Assembly: GCF_001865995.1 (NCBI RefSeq)
Contig: NZ_MLQQ01000044.1
Coordinates: 1 to 64,000 of the forward strand
Source of the DNA: Anaerobacillus arseniciselenatis
Lineage (GTDB): Bacteria; Bacillota; Bacilli; Bacillales; Anaerobacillaceae
Direction: 5' to 3'
DNA: 64,000 nucleotides
The notes beneath the pieces are model-generated. The model was given only the letters and a program-made list of their open reading frames with translations, did no database searches and had not been told where the DNA came from. The position numbers and the translations under genes were made by a program. Numbering within the stretch: position 1 is the first letter of the stretch; every line of letters starts with the position of its first letter. Positions 26,361-35,191 of this stretch are shown in pieces.

Positions 26361-27646
26361 TAAAAAAGCAATTAGAAGAAGTTATAGAAGTTGTAAATTT
26401 ACCAGTTGATATAGAAAATGGTAGAACATACTCAATAAATCAACCAAATCCAAACTCGTATACACACGGGTATTTTAAATACCCTTGTAAATTTATTCCT
26501 GAGATACCAAGATGGGTTATGAAAAAGTATGCTGGAGAAGGTAATGCAGATATTTTAGATCCTTTTAGTGGTAGCGGGACTACCTTATTAGAGGCTGCTA
26601 TAAACGGACATAATGCTTATGGAACAGAAATAGATAATTTTGCGAAGTTATTAATTAAAGTTAAAACTACTCCATTAGATATGACAGAAATTGATTATAT
26701 AAGAGAGTGGATAAATAAATTGATTCAACAATATCAAGAATCTTATATGGATTATAAAAATCCTTTTGTTCCACGAATTAGTAACCTTTATCATTGGTTT
26801 TCTGAAAAAAATGTTCAAAAACTTGGACTTATTAAAAGTGAAATAAGTAAATTAGAAAATCAAAAGATTGTAGATTTTTTAAGTGTGTGTCTGGCAAGTT
26901 CAATAAGGAAATGCTCGAATGCGGATGATGTATCACCTAAACCGTATGTATCTAATAAGATTGAAAAAGTTGCTTCCAATCCATTTGTGTTTTTTCCTGC
27001 TGTTGTAGCAAAATATTTATCCTCAATGAAGAAACTTTCAGTATTTGCTCATAGTAATACGATAGGGAATGCGGAGTTGTTAGATGGGGATGCATTAAAT
27101 ATTAAAACAGAATTTAAATTTGATATTGCAATCACTTCTCCTCCCTATATAAATGCATTTGATTATGCAAGAACACTTAGACTAGAAAACCTATGGTTGG
27201 AATTAGAGTCAGAAGAAACAATTAGAAGTAAGAAAAGAGAATATGTTGGTACTGAGAATATTGTAGCTAAAAAAGAACAAGAAGACTTATCTATTTTAGA
27301 TTTCAGTGAAAAGCTTAAAGATGTATATTATAGTATCGAGCCGATCGATAAAAAGAGAGCTATTATTGTTAAAAAGTTCTTTGAAGATATGAGAAAAAAC
27401 TTGATAGAAGTTAAAAACGTCTTAGTAGATGAAGGAAAGTATTGTATTGTTATCGGTGATAGTACGATAAGAAAGGTTATTGTTGAAAGCTGGAGTATTA
27501 TTTGTGACATAGCGGAATCGGTTGGATTCCAATTAGATACTTATTTTAGTTATGTTATCCAGAATCATTACTTGAGAATTCCAAGAGGAAAACAAGGCGG
27601 AAAAATAAATAAAGATTATGTTATTGTTTTGAAAAAGTCTACCTAA
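26342..27646 (+). CDS. DNA methyltransferase with SPPY motif (second of pair)
   Basis: A 434-residue protein with ILDPFSGSGTTLLEAA near residue 76 and the catalytic ITSPPYINAFDYARTLRLENLW near residue 265. It shares architecture with its overlapping upstream neighbour, so they look like diverged paralogues. A pair of methylases is expected for type IIS enzymes, which cut an asymmetric sequence. The terminator-like stem at its stop codon may limit readthrough into the nuclease gene. Confidence 0.85.
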   Translation: MLKEEVVKKQLEEVIEVVNLPVDIENGRTYSINQPNPNSYTHGYFKYPCKFIPEIPRWVMKKYAGEGNADILDPFSGSGTTLLEAAINGHNAYGTEIDNFAKLLIKVKTTPLDMTEIDYIREWINKLIQQYQESYMDYKNPFVPRISNLYHWFSEKNVQKLGLIKSEISKLENQKIVDFLSVCLASSIRKCSNADDVSPKPYVSNKIEKVASNPFVFFPAVVAKYLSSMKKLSVFAHSNTIGNAELLDGDALNIKTEFKFDIAITSPPYINAFDYARTLRLENLWLELESEETIRSKKREYVGTENIVAKKEQEDLSILDFSEKLKDVYYSIEPIDKKRAIIVKKFFEDMRKNLIEVKNVLVDEGKYCIVIGDSTIRKVIVESWSIICDIAESVGFQLDTYFSYVIQNHYLRIPRGKQGGKINKDYVIVLKKST

Positions 27647-27671
27647 CTTATTAAAGTGGTAGGCTTTTTTT
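27635..27671 (+). terminator. intrinsic terminator overlapping the second methylase stop
   Basis: AGTCTACC pairs with GGTAGGCT, then a run of T. It sits between methylase and nuclease genes and could keep nuclease expression lower than methylation. Confidence 0.6.
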
Positions 27672-27720
27672 ACTATGTGATGTTATAATTTGTAATATAT
27701 AACCATTCAGGAGGCTATTT

Positions 27721-29487
27721 ATGGTACAAAAAAATAGAAGTAAAGAGATATGGCTTGTTCCGAAGCGTGGAAGCCTTCATCAAACTATTTGTTTAATAGA
27801 GTCGTTAATCAATAGGAATTACGATCAGACACGATGGAATGAACAAAAACAAAACAATCTTGGAAATGATTTAAGAAAACGTGGTGCAGTTAGAGCAAAG
27901 AGATCACCCTCTAATCAATCAATTCGTACACTTCTTGCATCGGTTCCACAGTATTTCGGTTTACTATATATAGATAGTAGTACTACGCCGAATACTGTAA
28001 AACTAACTGATTCTGGAAAAAAGCTATATGACTATCATAAAAATAATATCAAAAATATTGGTACTTTAGGTGATGGTCAGAAAAGTGGTGAGTTGATTGA
28101 GACCTCTCCTATTATTCTTGAGCAATTCGAAAAACTACAAATAACCAATCCTATTATATTGAAGGATTGTGAAAATATTCTAGTTTTTCCGTTTAGAGTA
28201 GTATTAAGACTGTTGCTTGAATTAGGGTATCTTGATCGTGAAGAATTGGCCTATTTTGTATTCTCTATAAGGGGCGAGGATGAAATCCCACTTGTTATAA
28301 ATAACATCAAAAAGTTTAGGAAACAAAATAAAGTTGATAGGGATACTGATATTAAACTGTTCAGAGGAACACATATTGGTAATATAACACTTGTAAAGGC
28401 TCCTTCTGCTTTATACTTTGAGAATTTATGCCATAATACAGGCATAATTGAAAAAGTTAAAGTTCAGATACCGAATCCAGGTAGTTCAAATAAGGATAAA
28501 AAGTCAGCAATAAAGATTAAAGCAGGGAATGAAACTTATATTAAGGAAATTCTTAACAATAAATATAAGGGTGCAGAGGTCTATGATTTTGGAAATAGAT
28601 TAAGGTTATGGATTGATTATATCGGAAATCCCAAAAGACTGATACCACCCAGAGATATCAGTCTTGTAAATAAAAGTAATGGTAGCATAATAATGACTGT
28701 TGAACAGAATGGAGTAATGTTGACAGGTGATTTAGTTGAAAAAGATGTTGATTTAATTGCTCCTATGTTCTTAAGAGAAGATTATGATATTGTTCTCATG
28801 AGTCCGAAAGATGGTAATACTTTGAGTAGGGTTACGATTACTCCCGATTTTTCAGTAGATAGTTATGATTTTAGTGTTACTGCTAATGTCGGGAAAATTG
28901 AATCTATAAATGACATTGCTACCAGTATTATTAAGCATTCAGCTTCAAAGACCTTTGATAGCAACTACTCTTCTTACTTAGGAATTATTGAGAATATTAT
29001 TGGAACAGACTTAATTCATAATAAGAACCTTAGAGGTGCTTATTATGAATTTCTATACTACAAGTTATTAGATTTACTTAGAGAAGAAGGGATAATTGAT
29101 GATGTATTTTGGAATGGTAGAATTGGGCAATTTGGACTCCCGAGACCCGCACCTGGTGGAAAGACTGGTACACCAGATATTGTATTTATGATAAATAATG
29201 AATTCTTTATTCTGGAATTGACTACTATAAAACCAAAATCTACACAATTTAGTGCAGAAGGTTCTTCTGTTCCAGATCATATAAAGTTATTTTCAGAGGA
29301 TAATAGTGGAAGTGTTGTAAATGGTATATTTTCTGCGCCTGCAATTCATGAACGGAATACATCTGCTATGCAGGCTATACTTGATCCTCTAGGTATAAAT
29401 TTAAAATGTGTTGTTGATCAGGATTTAGTTTCTTTATTGATTTCTAAAGATAGAAACCGTATTTACAATCAATTGAAAAGGAAATAA
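27721..29487 (+). CDS. AlwI-like type II restriction endonuclease
   Basis: A 588-residue protein with a TPDIVFMINNEFFILELTTI core near residue 485, a PD-(D/E)xK-like nuclease arrangement, followed by a QFSAEGSSVPDHI segment like that after the catalytic strand of AlwI-family enzymes. The N-terminus begins EIWLVPKRGSLHQTICLIES. AlwI cuts near an asymmetric site and needs two methylases, as found here. ATG 27721 follows a CAGGAGGC site. The recognition sequence cannot be deduced. Confidence 0.65.
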   Translation: MVQKNRSKEIWLVPKRGSLHQTICLIESLINRNYDQTRWNEQKQNNLGNDLRKRGAVRAKRSPSNQSIRTLLASVPQYFGLLYIDSSTTPNTVKLTDSGKKLYDYHKNNIKNIGTLGDGQKSGELIETSPIILEQFEKLQITNPIILKDCENILVFPFRVVLRLLLELGYLDREELAYFVFSIRGEDEIPLVINNIKKFRKQNKVDRDTDIKLFRGTHIGNITLVKAPSALYFENLCHNTGIIEKVKVQIPNPGSSNKDKKSAIKIKAGNETYIKEILNNKYKGAEVYDFGNRLRLWIDYIGNPKRLIPPRDISLVNKSNGSIIMTVEQNGVMLTGDLVEKDVDLIAPMFLREDYDIVLMSPKDGNTLSRVTITPDFSVDSYDFSVTANVGKIESINDIATSIIKHSASKTFDSNYSSYLGIIENIIGTDLIHNKNLRGAYYEFLYYKLLDLLREEGIIDDVFWNGRIGQFGLPRPAPGGKTGTPDIVFMINNEFFILELTTIKPKSTQFSAEGSSVPDHIKLFSEDNSGSVVNGIFSAPAIHERNTSAMQAILDPLGINLKCVVDQDLVSLLISKDRNRIYNQLKRK

Positions 29488-29490
29488 TGG

Positions 29491-29530
29491 AAAAGGCCGT
29501 GATTTCGTTCAAAAACTCATGGCCTTTTTA
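29491..29530 (+). terminator. intrinsic terminator after the restriction gene
   Basis: AAAAGGCCGTGA pairs with TCATGGCCTTTTT around a loop. Confidence 0.8.
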
Positions 29531-29576
29531 ATTTGATATAAAATGAGATAATAAAATTCCAACTTCCTCTAAACTT

Positions 29577-29936
29577 ATTTTCTTCCCATTACTGTAGCTT
29601 TTGGAAAATTTACTCTTATATCATGGATTGGAATTTCCTTTTTAACCCAACGAATATCTTTAATAATAATATTACCGATTTCTTTATTCCAACCCTTTTC
29701 TTCATTTGGAAAATGCAATTGTAATAAAAAGTCTCAAAGTTTTTGCACCATTTGAAACACCATATTTTTTCCAACACACCTTAGTTGGTTTTACTTCGAA
29801 CCTCTCGAATATACAATATCTCCGTAATAATCTACTTTTCTTCTCAACAAAAAAGATTGGTTCACCCTTATCTACAGCTTTAAAACTGTTTCTTCTTAAC
29901 CAAACACCAGACGCATGAAAAAAGATATACTGTTTA
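29577..29936 (-). pseudogene. remnant of an HNH/EVE-type nuclease gene
   Basis: Minus-strand translation reads YIFFHASGVWLRRNSFKAVD, then GEPIFFVEKKSRLL and WKKYGVSNGAKTL, resembling the N-terminal domain of ScoMcrA-like HNH restriction enzymes (there: G-x-P-x-F-F, then W..FGEKNGA). A frameshift near 29710 moves the end to another frame (NEEKGWNKEIGNIIIKDIRW). No start or nuclease motif remains. I infer a decayed defence gene; family call tentative. Confidence 0.45.
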
Positions 29937-30352
29937 CTGATAATATTTTATTCCAATTATGATTAGTTATGCAGATAACTCCTCTTCTAAATTCCAATTT
30001 TCTACACTCCGAACGAAATTTTTTCTTAATATATAGTGTATTGTTGAATTGATGAAAATGGTTAGATAATTAAATAAGTTGCAGCTCTTCTGCAGAGAAG
30101 AGAAGTTATGTTAAGGAGCCAGTACTTTATACATTCTCTTTATTAGACCCATAAATATTAGACAATTGGTATGTCCTAACCATATCATTCTTATATGGTT
30201 AGGACAGAGGCACCTGCACTTAGATATATGAGTACTTCTTTAACTTATAGTGGCACATCACTTTTCGGCCCTAAAACAACACAAATAATTACTACGTAAA
30301 ATGTGCAATTTATGCACTTATCTCTTGACCTCTTCATTATACAAGTCTAATT
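29937..30352. other. gene-free stretch with a 13-bp hairpin
   Basis: No supported gene. GTCCTAACCATAT (30173-30185) is mirrored exactly at 30193-30205 with a seven-base loop. ATTACTACGT at 30288 recurs at 31442. Confidence 0.45.
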
Positions 30353-30390
30353 GGGGTACCGTCAGAAAAATGCGGATTTACAACGCTAAA
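30353..30390 (+). repeat. isolated Tn3-family terminal inverted repeat
   Basis: GGGGTACCGTCAGAAAAATG at its start and AACGCTAAA at its end, nearly identical to the 9083-9120 copy. Directly after it, ATTTTCCTGACGCTTCCCC (30393-30411) resembles the outer half in inverted orientation, suggesting two remnants head to head or a partial deletion. Confidence 0.6.
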
Positions 30391-30449
30391 CCCATTTTCC
30401 TGACGCTTCCCCTTTATTAAACAAATTTATTTTAGCTGAAACGTGCAAA

Positions 30450-31193
30450 TTATTGCCAAGGTAAGCGTCCTTTAACATTTACATCTAATAAGTCTTGATG
30501 TGTCTGAACTTTATTTTCTTGCTCAAGTTTACGTATTGACCGTAATATAGTAATTCTAGAGTACTTTAGTTGATCACTAACTTCGTTGATAAAATCTTCC
30601 TTGTTCATTCTATATTCAGCTGGATACCTGTCTTTTATAAACTTTTCGATAGTAGTGACTATTTTTTCTGAAACATTGTTGTTTTTAGTTACAGTTAATG
30701 TTGATGCTATTTCAGACGCTTCAAATTCCTTTTCATCTAGTCTACCCTGTATATCCTCTAACTTTTGCAGAACACTATCTATATTTTCATCTGGATTTTC
30801 ATTTTTTAATTGAGTAATAGCTTCTGATATATCAACCTTTATGCCCTTACTTGTTTCAACAGTTTCTTGTAAAGTTTCTTTCAAGCTATCAATGTTTCGA
30901 ATATCTAAAGATAGCTATTGATATAGATCGTAAGATTCTCTGTGAAGTGCTTCTAGTTTTTCAGCGGTATCTTTGATCTCCAATATGCCATTTCTTTGCC
31001 CAGCCACATTTACTAATGTGATCACGATTGCAACTACTGCTAAGACGATGGATATTCCAGTAGCAACATTGTTTAAGGTAGTTCCTGATGACTCAGTTCT
31101 CCAATAAAAATTTCCAATCACAAATATTAATGTAATAATACATATAGCAATAACATAGATAAAATCTTTCTTTTCATACTTATACTTACTCAT
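30450..31193 (-). pseudogene. membrane/coiled-coil protein gene with an in-frame amber codon
   Basis: From ATG 31193 (after AGGTG) the frame encodes two hydrophobic segments (FIYVIAICIITLIFVIGNF; NVATGISIVLAVVAIVITLV) and a helix, meets TAG at 30915-30917, and continues in the same frame without another stop to 30450. The second half is coiled-coil then winged-helix-like (MNKEDFINEVSDQLKYSRIT). A CAG-to-TAG change would explain it, giving about 247 residues. Alternatively the two halves are separate proteins, with TTG 30884 as second start, but that lacks a clear ribosome-binding site. Confidence 0.55.
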
Positions 31194-31558
31194 TGCACAC
31201 CTCATTTTCAATAGATATTACCACATTGCTATATTATACCATTTACAAGTTTTATAGGCGATACGTCGTCACAGCGTCAATTATTGCACTGTACAGTAGG
31301 GGAACACCCACACCCTTCACGCATCCTTCGTTCCCCTCAACCCCCAATGTACTCATCACGCCCTTCTCCTTTTCCCCACCATAAGCAGCGCGCAAAAGAT
31401 CCCACTCCCAAACCGACATAAAATAAGTACGTACAAATGGAATTACTACGTGGGAATGAAATAAGTACGTAGTAATAAAACATAAAAGATCGTAGCTGGA
31501 ATAAGAAGCGGAGGGAAGAGTGAGAGGGGAAAATATGATTGGTTGTTCCCCTAGTGTA
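31194..31558. other. gene-free regulatory-looking stretch with inverted repeats
   Basis: ATTACTACGT (31442-31451) and ACGTAGTAAT (31467-31476) form a perfect dyad. TACAGTAGGGGAACA (31292-31306) recurs inverted with one change at 31544-31558. No gene supported. Confidence 0.45.
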
Positions 31559-31587
31559 TTGTACAGGTAATTGGTGTGTAGTATAAT
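31559..31587 (+). promoter_or_regulatory. sigma-A-type promoter
   Basis: TTGTAC (31559-31564), 17-base spacer and TATAAT (31582-31587), 62 bases before the 31650 gene. Confidence 0.6.
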
Positions 31588-31649
31588 GGAAGTGGATAAT
31601 ATTGGTTGTTTGGGTGGATATTAAACTAGTAGAAAGGATGGGGAAGTGA

Positions 31650-31991
31650 ATGGATAAGAAGCTGTATTTAGATGTCAATCTTTTTCATGACTATTACGAT
31701 TCTGGTTGTGGTAATCCTTTTGACGAGGTGGAAATCAGAGATTTTTGTTTGAAGTACACACACTTATTTACTCATGCTGCCCAACAAGTAAACACAGATT
31801 GTGACGTTTGTAAGAGCGATACTGGAATGTCCTATGCTTACATATTTAACTTTTACGATGATGAAGAGGATTATAAGTTAGTAGCATCGATGGTAAGTGG
31901 GCTACCAAGTTTTGAAGATTTTGAAGAGGAATTGGCTCAATTAGCGATTATTCCATGTACAGAGTGTGGCCGTTGGCAAGTGACACATTAA
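31650..31991 (+). CDS. hypothetical acidic protein, 113 aa
   Basis: The product has four cysteines in two pairs (CDVCKSD and CTECGRW), which could bind zinc, in an acidic soluble protein. ATG 31650 follows GGGGAAG and lies behind a good promoter. A terminator follows at 32026. No family recognised. Confidence 0.55.
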   Translation: MDKKLYLDVNLFHDYYDSGCGNPFDEVEIRDFCLKYTHLFTHAAQQVNTDCDVCKSDTGMSYAYIFNFYDDEEDYKLVASMVSGLPSFEDFEEELAQLAIIPCTECGRWQVTH

Positions 31992-32025
31992 ATAAATAAT
32001 AAGAATTGATTATTGGAATTAAGAA

Positions 32026-32042
32026 GGGGACTAAAAGTCCCC
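32026..32042 (+). terminator. short hairpin after the 31650 gene
   Basis: GGGGACTAAAAGTCCCC is a perfect 7-bp stem, followed by AAGTTTTA. Confidence 0.6.
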
Positions 32043-32424
32043 AAGTTTTAATAACAAACGTACTAAATTCACCATTAAACGAGCTGTATCATTTTTTTGA
32101 ACAAATATAAGAAGATTAAAAGATTTTTTATTATACATTAATTTTCTCAACAAAAATACCTCCTTTTTTTAGCTGCAAAAAGGGAGAATTGCGATTTTTT
32201 GCAACTTTGGAGGTATATTTCAGATCCGTTTTTCGATTCGGAAGATAAAAATATGTTCGTTAGTTTGTAAGTTCACATGAGTTGATCAACTTAAATATCA
32301 GTCATTAATAATTTAGATTCGATCATTTTTATAGATTACACTCGTAAAAAGTCCATTAAGTAACAATTTACTAGGGAAGAAAATCTAAAAAAATTACCTT
32401 TAACAAAAGGAGAAAGGAGGAGAA
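32043..32424. other. gene-free stretch
   Basis: No supported ORF. It should hold the promoter of the 32425 gene. A TTGCAAAAAAT-like dyad near 32175-32205 is the only structure noted. Confidence 0.4.
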
Positions 32425-33207
32425 ATGTCCGAGCGTTTATCTTTAAAGTTAGTTATTCAATGGTTTGTTCTATATAAACTGAAGAATATCCCACTTACCA
32501 TGCAAGAACTATACAATGCTCTTGAAAATGAATCTTCTCCACCGACAAAGCCAGGTATGACACGTCGATCTTATTCAATTGATAAAGTTTATTTACATGT
32601 TAAAGAATTGTGCGATAAGGGCGAAGTTGTTGAAGTGAAGGGGGAAGGCGTGGCTTCTTACTCCATTACAAAGAGTGGACACCAGGAAGAAATAGAACGT
32701 CGTAATGATCTTAAAAGTAGGATTAGCGTTACCTTACACGCACTTGAGGTCATGGAGTTAGACCTAATGATATCTTCTAAAAAGCTACAGGTACAAATGG
32801 TACCGCAAGTGGATCGCGAATTTTTACGATCGCTAATTTCAATAAAAGATGTTGTTCGATATTTCATTATTGACGAGCTGCAGCAAGAAAGTCCTCTCTC
32901 CATGAAGGAGCTTTATAAGCGAATGGACAATCGTTATGGCTGGGTTTGTAGCAATACGTATTTCCATTACGTTGGCCGTAATGAACTTTGTGAGGGCGTC
33001 AATGAATACAATAAACCTATTGAAGTAGAAACGCTTTTAATCGACAAATGGGAGCGAATACACACTCGTCAACAATCAAGAGTGTATAGTATTTCTGATC
33101 TTGACCGAGCGCTTCAATGGAAGGAACGCTTTGTGGAAGATGCTATTTATTCAGTTAAAGCTGCTAAAGTGTTTGTAAAAGGTGTTTTAGATTTGCTGAA
33201 AACATAA
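32425..33207 (+). CDS. protein with two winged-helix (PadR-like) domains
   Basis: A 260-residue protein in which two regions have the same layout: residues about 5-85 (VIQWFVLYKLKNIPLTMQEL then KVYLHVKELCDKGEVVEV) and about 140-220 (VVRYFIIDELQQESPLSMKEL then NTYFHYVGRNELCEGVNEY). Each resembles a PadR-type winged helix, so it probably binds DNA as a two-domain repressor. AGGAGGAG precedes ATG 32425. It opens a run leading to an SSB gene, so it may regulate these. Confidence 0.6.
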   Translation: MSERLSLKLVIQWFVLYKLKNIPLTMQELYNALENESSPPTKPGMTRRSYSIDKVYLHVKELCDKGEVVEVKGEGVASYSITKSGHQEEIERRNDLKSRISVTLHALEVMELDLMISSKKLQVQMVPQVDREFLRSLISIKDVVRYFIIDELQQESPLSMKELYKRMDNRYGWVCSNTYFHYVGRNELCEGVNEYNKPIEVETLLIDKWERIHTRQQSRVYSISDLDRALQWKERFVEDAIYSVKAAKVFVKGVLDLLKT

Positions 33208-33266
33208 TCTCGAGGTTTCCTTCTGTTAATTATTAAAATTAATTTAATTAAAGATCGAGGTGTTAA

Positions 33267-33938
33267 ATGAATTTTTATAAAGAAATTTTGAGAAAAGTGA
33301 GAAATCTAAAAGTTCATATTTCATCTCCTATCAAAAATAATGGAGATATTAGGTTAGTAAGAATTACTAGATTAGCTAAAGATGGTTTTACTATTAATCC
33401 ATATTTTTCATTTAAAGAAAACGCTTATACTCACTCCGGTAAATTTATTGATGTAACAATAAAACATTTAGATACTTTCATAGAAAAAGTAACTAAATCG
33501 AAGGTTATTATTCCTGATGATACGGTGAACTTATTTGAAGGTTGCCATTGTTTCTGTTACAAATTTGATCTAGATCAAGCAAAGCAATCTGGAAATCTAT
33601 ATTTTCGTGAATGGGATAAAGCGAACATAGCATATTTACCATCTGATGAAGTTGTATGGGTTAATAATATTAGGTGTACAAAGCATTCCCCCCTTGGGAC
33701 ACACCGTTATGTTAACCATATTACGGCTAAATATATTAATCCTGATAATGGAGAGCAAGTTGAAATGTTTAAAGAATTAACCGCAGATATTGATTGGGTT
33801 AAGATGCCTCTATCTTTAGCGGTAAAAAGAACTGATAAACATTTAATAGATAATAAAAAGGTCGATGAACAAATAAGTCAGATTTATTTAACAAAAGAAC
33901 AAATTAATAAATTAATTTCTAATAAGTTTATATTCTAA
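33267..33938 (+). CDS. hypothetical protein, 223 aa
   Basis: Starts at ATG 33267 after ATCGAGGTG. Soluble, basic, mixed alpha/beta protein with a CHCFCYKFD cluster in the middle. No membrane segment. It precedes the SSB gene by 33 bases and is likely in its operon. I do not recognise it. Confidence 0.55.
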   Translation: MNFYKEILRKVRNLKVHISSPIKNNGDIRLVRITRLAKDGFTINPYFSFKENAYTHSGKFIDVTIKHLDTFIEKVTKSKVIIPDDTVNLFEGCHCFCYKFDLDQAKQSGNLYFREWDKANIAYLPSDEVVWVNNIRCTKHSPLGTHRYVNHITAKYINPDNGEQVEMFKELTADIDWVKMPLSLAVKRTDKHLIDNKKVDEQISQIYLTKEQINKLISNKFIF

Positions 33939-33971
33939 CATTATTTATATAATTTATTCAGGAGGGTGGTC

Positions 33972-34295
33972 ATGGCAGACATTAATAATATTGTGTTATC
34001 TGGACGCCTAACAGCTGATCCAGAACTTAAATATATTGATAAGGGACAAAGTAAAGTAGCTGTGTGTCGTTTTTTTCTTGCTACTGAAGATCCGTATGGT
34101 AAGACAAGCTTTATTCCAATTATCGTTTGGAGAAACTATGCTGAAGCGGTAGCAAACTATTTAACGAAAGGGCAGGAAGCTACAGTTGTTGGAAAGATTC
34201 AAAGTAGGCAAGATAAAGAGAACAATCGTACATTTATAGAGATATATGCGAATGAAGTGAAGTATGGACCGAAGGTATCTGCTGAACAAGCGTAA
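33972..34295 (+). CDS. ssb: single-stranded DNA-binding protein (short, no acidic tip)
   Basis: This 107-residue OB-fold protein reads NNIVLSGRLTADPELKYID, VAVCRFFLAT, FIPIIVWRNYAEAVANYLTKGQEATVVGKI and FIEIYANEVKYG, the SSB core order. It lacks the usual C-terminal tail ending in DDDIPF, so it probably does not recruit partners by that tip. ATG 33972 follows AGGAGGG; GTG 33966 overlaps it. The Rad52-like gene follows after 22 bases, suggesting joint action on plasmid single strands. Confidence 0.85.
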   Translation: MADINNIVLSGRLTADPELKYIDKGQSKVAVCRFFLATEDPYGKTSFIPIIVWRNYAEAVANYLTKGQEATVVGKIQSRQDKENNRTFIEIYANEVKYGPKVSAEQA

Positions 34296-34317
34296 CTTAG
34301 AAAGGAGATTAAGTAAT

Positions 34318-34884
34318 ATGGATCATAATGATACCTTTAGAGAACTAATGAATAAATTAAGGGCTCCTTTTCCTAAAGAAGTGCAGCAACCACGTAGCGA
34401 TGGTCACGGTACTTATATCCCTATCGCTTATTATCTTGAAAGACTAAATGAAGCAGCTGGGCAGCATTGGTCACACGAGCGAGTAGGGGAGCCTGTTTTC
34501 TATGACCAAGATCGACTTGTACATACCGTTGTTAAAGTCACCATATTGGGCCGTTCTCATCATGGTGAAGGCTTTTCTAAATACCAGGTAGATACTTCAG
34601 GAAAAATGATTAACCGCCACTATGCTATTCGCTCAGCGACCAAAGATGCGATTAGAGATGCCTTAACGTTTTTTGGAATGAAACAAGACTCACTAAGTAC
34701 CGATAAAAGGAAAGAGGTAAATCCCAAAATTACAAAGGTTGATCCTCAACTCAACTCTGAAAGAACTTGTATTAAGTGTAATAAAGAACTTTCAATAGAG
34801 GAAATAGAAAATCTTCTTAACTTACAAATTAAGTTTGACTATTGTACTGAGCATTTACCAAAGCATTTGAGAAAAAAGAAGTAA
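34318..34884 (+). CDS. Rad52/Rad22-family single-strand annealing-like protein
   Basis: A 188-residue protein with LRAPFPKEV near its start, then GTYIPIAYYLERLNEAAGQHWSHE, and RHYAIRSATKDAIRDALTFFGM, the pattern of bacterial Rad52-like annealing proteins. The C-terminus adds a possible zinc-binding part (CIKCNKEL, CTEHLP). Such proteins anneal complementary strands and protect single-stranded DNA. ATG 34318 follows AAAGGAG. Together with the SSB gene, it forms one of two such pairs in the window. Confidence 0.78.
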   Translation: MDHNDTFRELMNKLRAPFPKEVQQPRSDGHGTYIPIAYYLERLNEAAGQHWSHERVGEPVFYDQDRLVHTVVKVTILGRSHHGEGFSKYQVDTSGKMINRHYAIRSATKDAIRDALTFFGMKQDSLSTDKRKEVNPKITKVDPQLNSERTCIKCNKELSIEEIENLLNLQIKFDYCTEHLPKHLRKKK

Positions 34885-34900
34885 TGTTGGAGTGAATTAA

Positions 34901-35014
34901 ATGTTTATTGAGTATCGTTGTCCAATATGCGATTGTATTGAATGGCATATTGAAATAATCCCAAAAAAGCTTTGTCCTAATTGCGAGGAAGTGATGGAAG
35001 TTATTGAAGAATAA
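34901..35014 (+). CDS. small zinc-ribbon protein, 37 aa
   Basis: ATG 34901 follows TTGGAGTG. The product has CPICDC and CPNCEEV pairs, a rubredoxin-like zinc ribbon, and an acidic end. Short, but the cysteine pattern and position 16 bases after the Rad52-like gene support it as real. Confidence 0.55.
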   Translation: MFIEYRCPICDCIEWHIEIIPKKLCPNCEEVMEVIEE

Positions 35015-35041
35015 AGCAAGTTACGACTTGAAGTAATGTAG

Positions 35042-35080
35042 ATAGGGTGGCGTTAGATATATTTTCTAACACACCCTATT
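35042..35080 (+). terminator. terminator of the SSB/Rad52-like operon
   Basis: AGGGTGGCGTTAGA pairs with TCTAACACACCCT, closing at a short AT loop. Confidence 0.7.
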
Positions 35081-35191
35081 AAAATTTGTTCAAAACTAGT
35101 AAAACAAAAATATTAATCTACTTATATTTTATGGTAGCCACTCATTCCATCTGTTAATATTTACTAAACAATACAAACAAACCCATTATTG

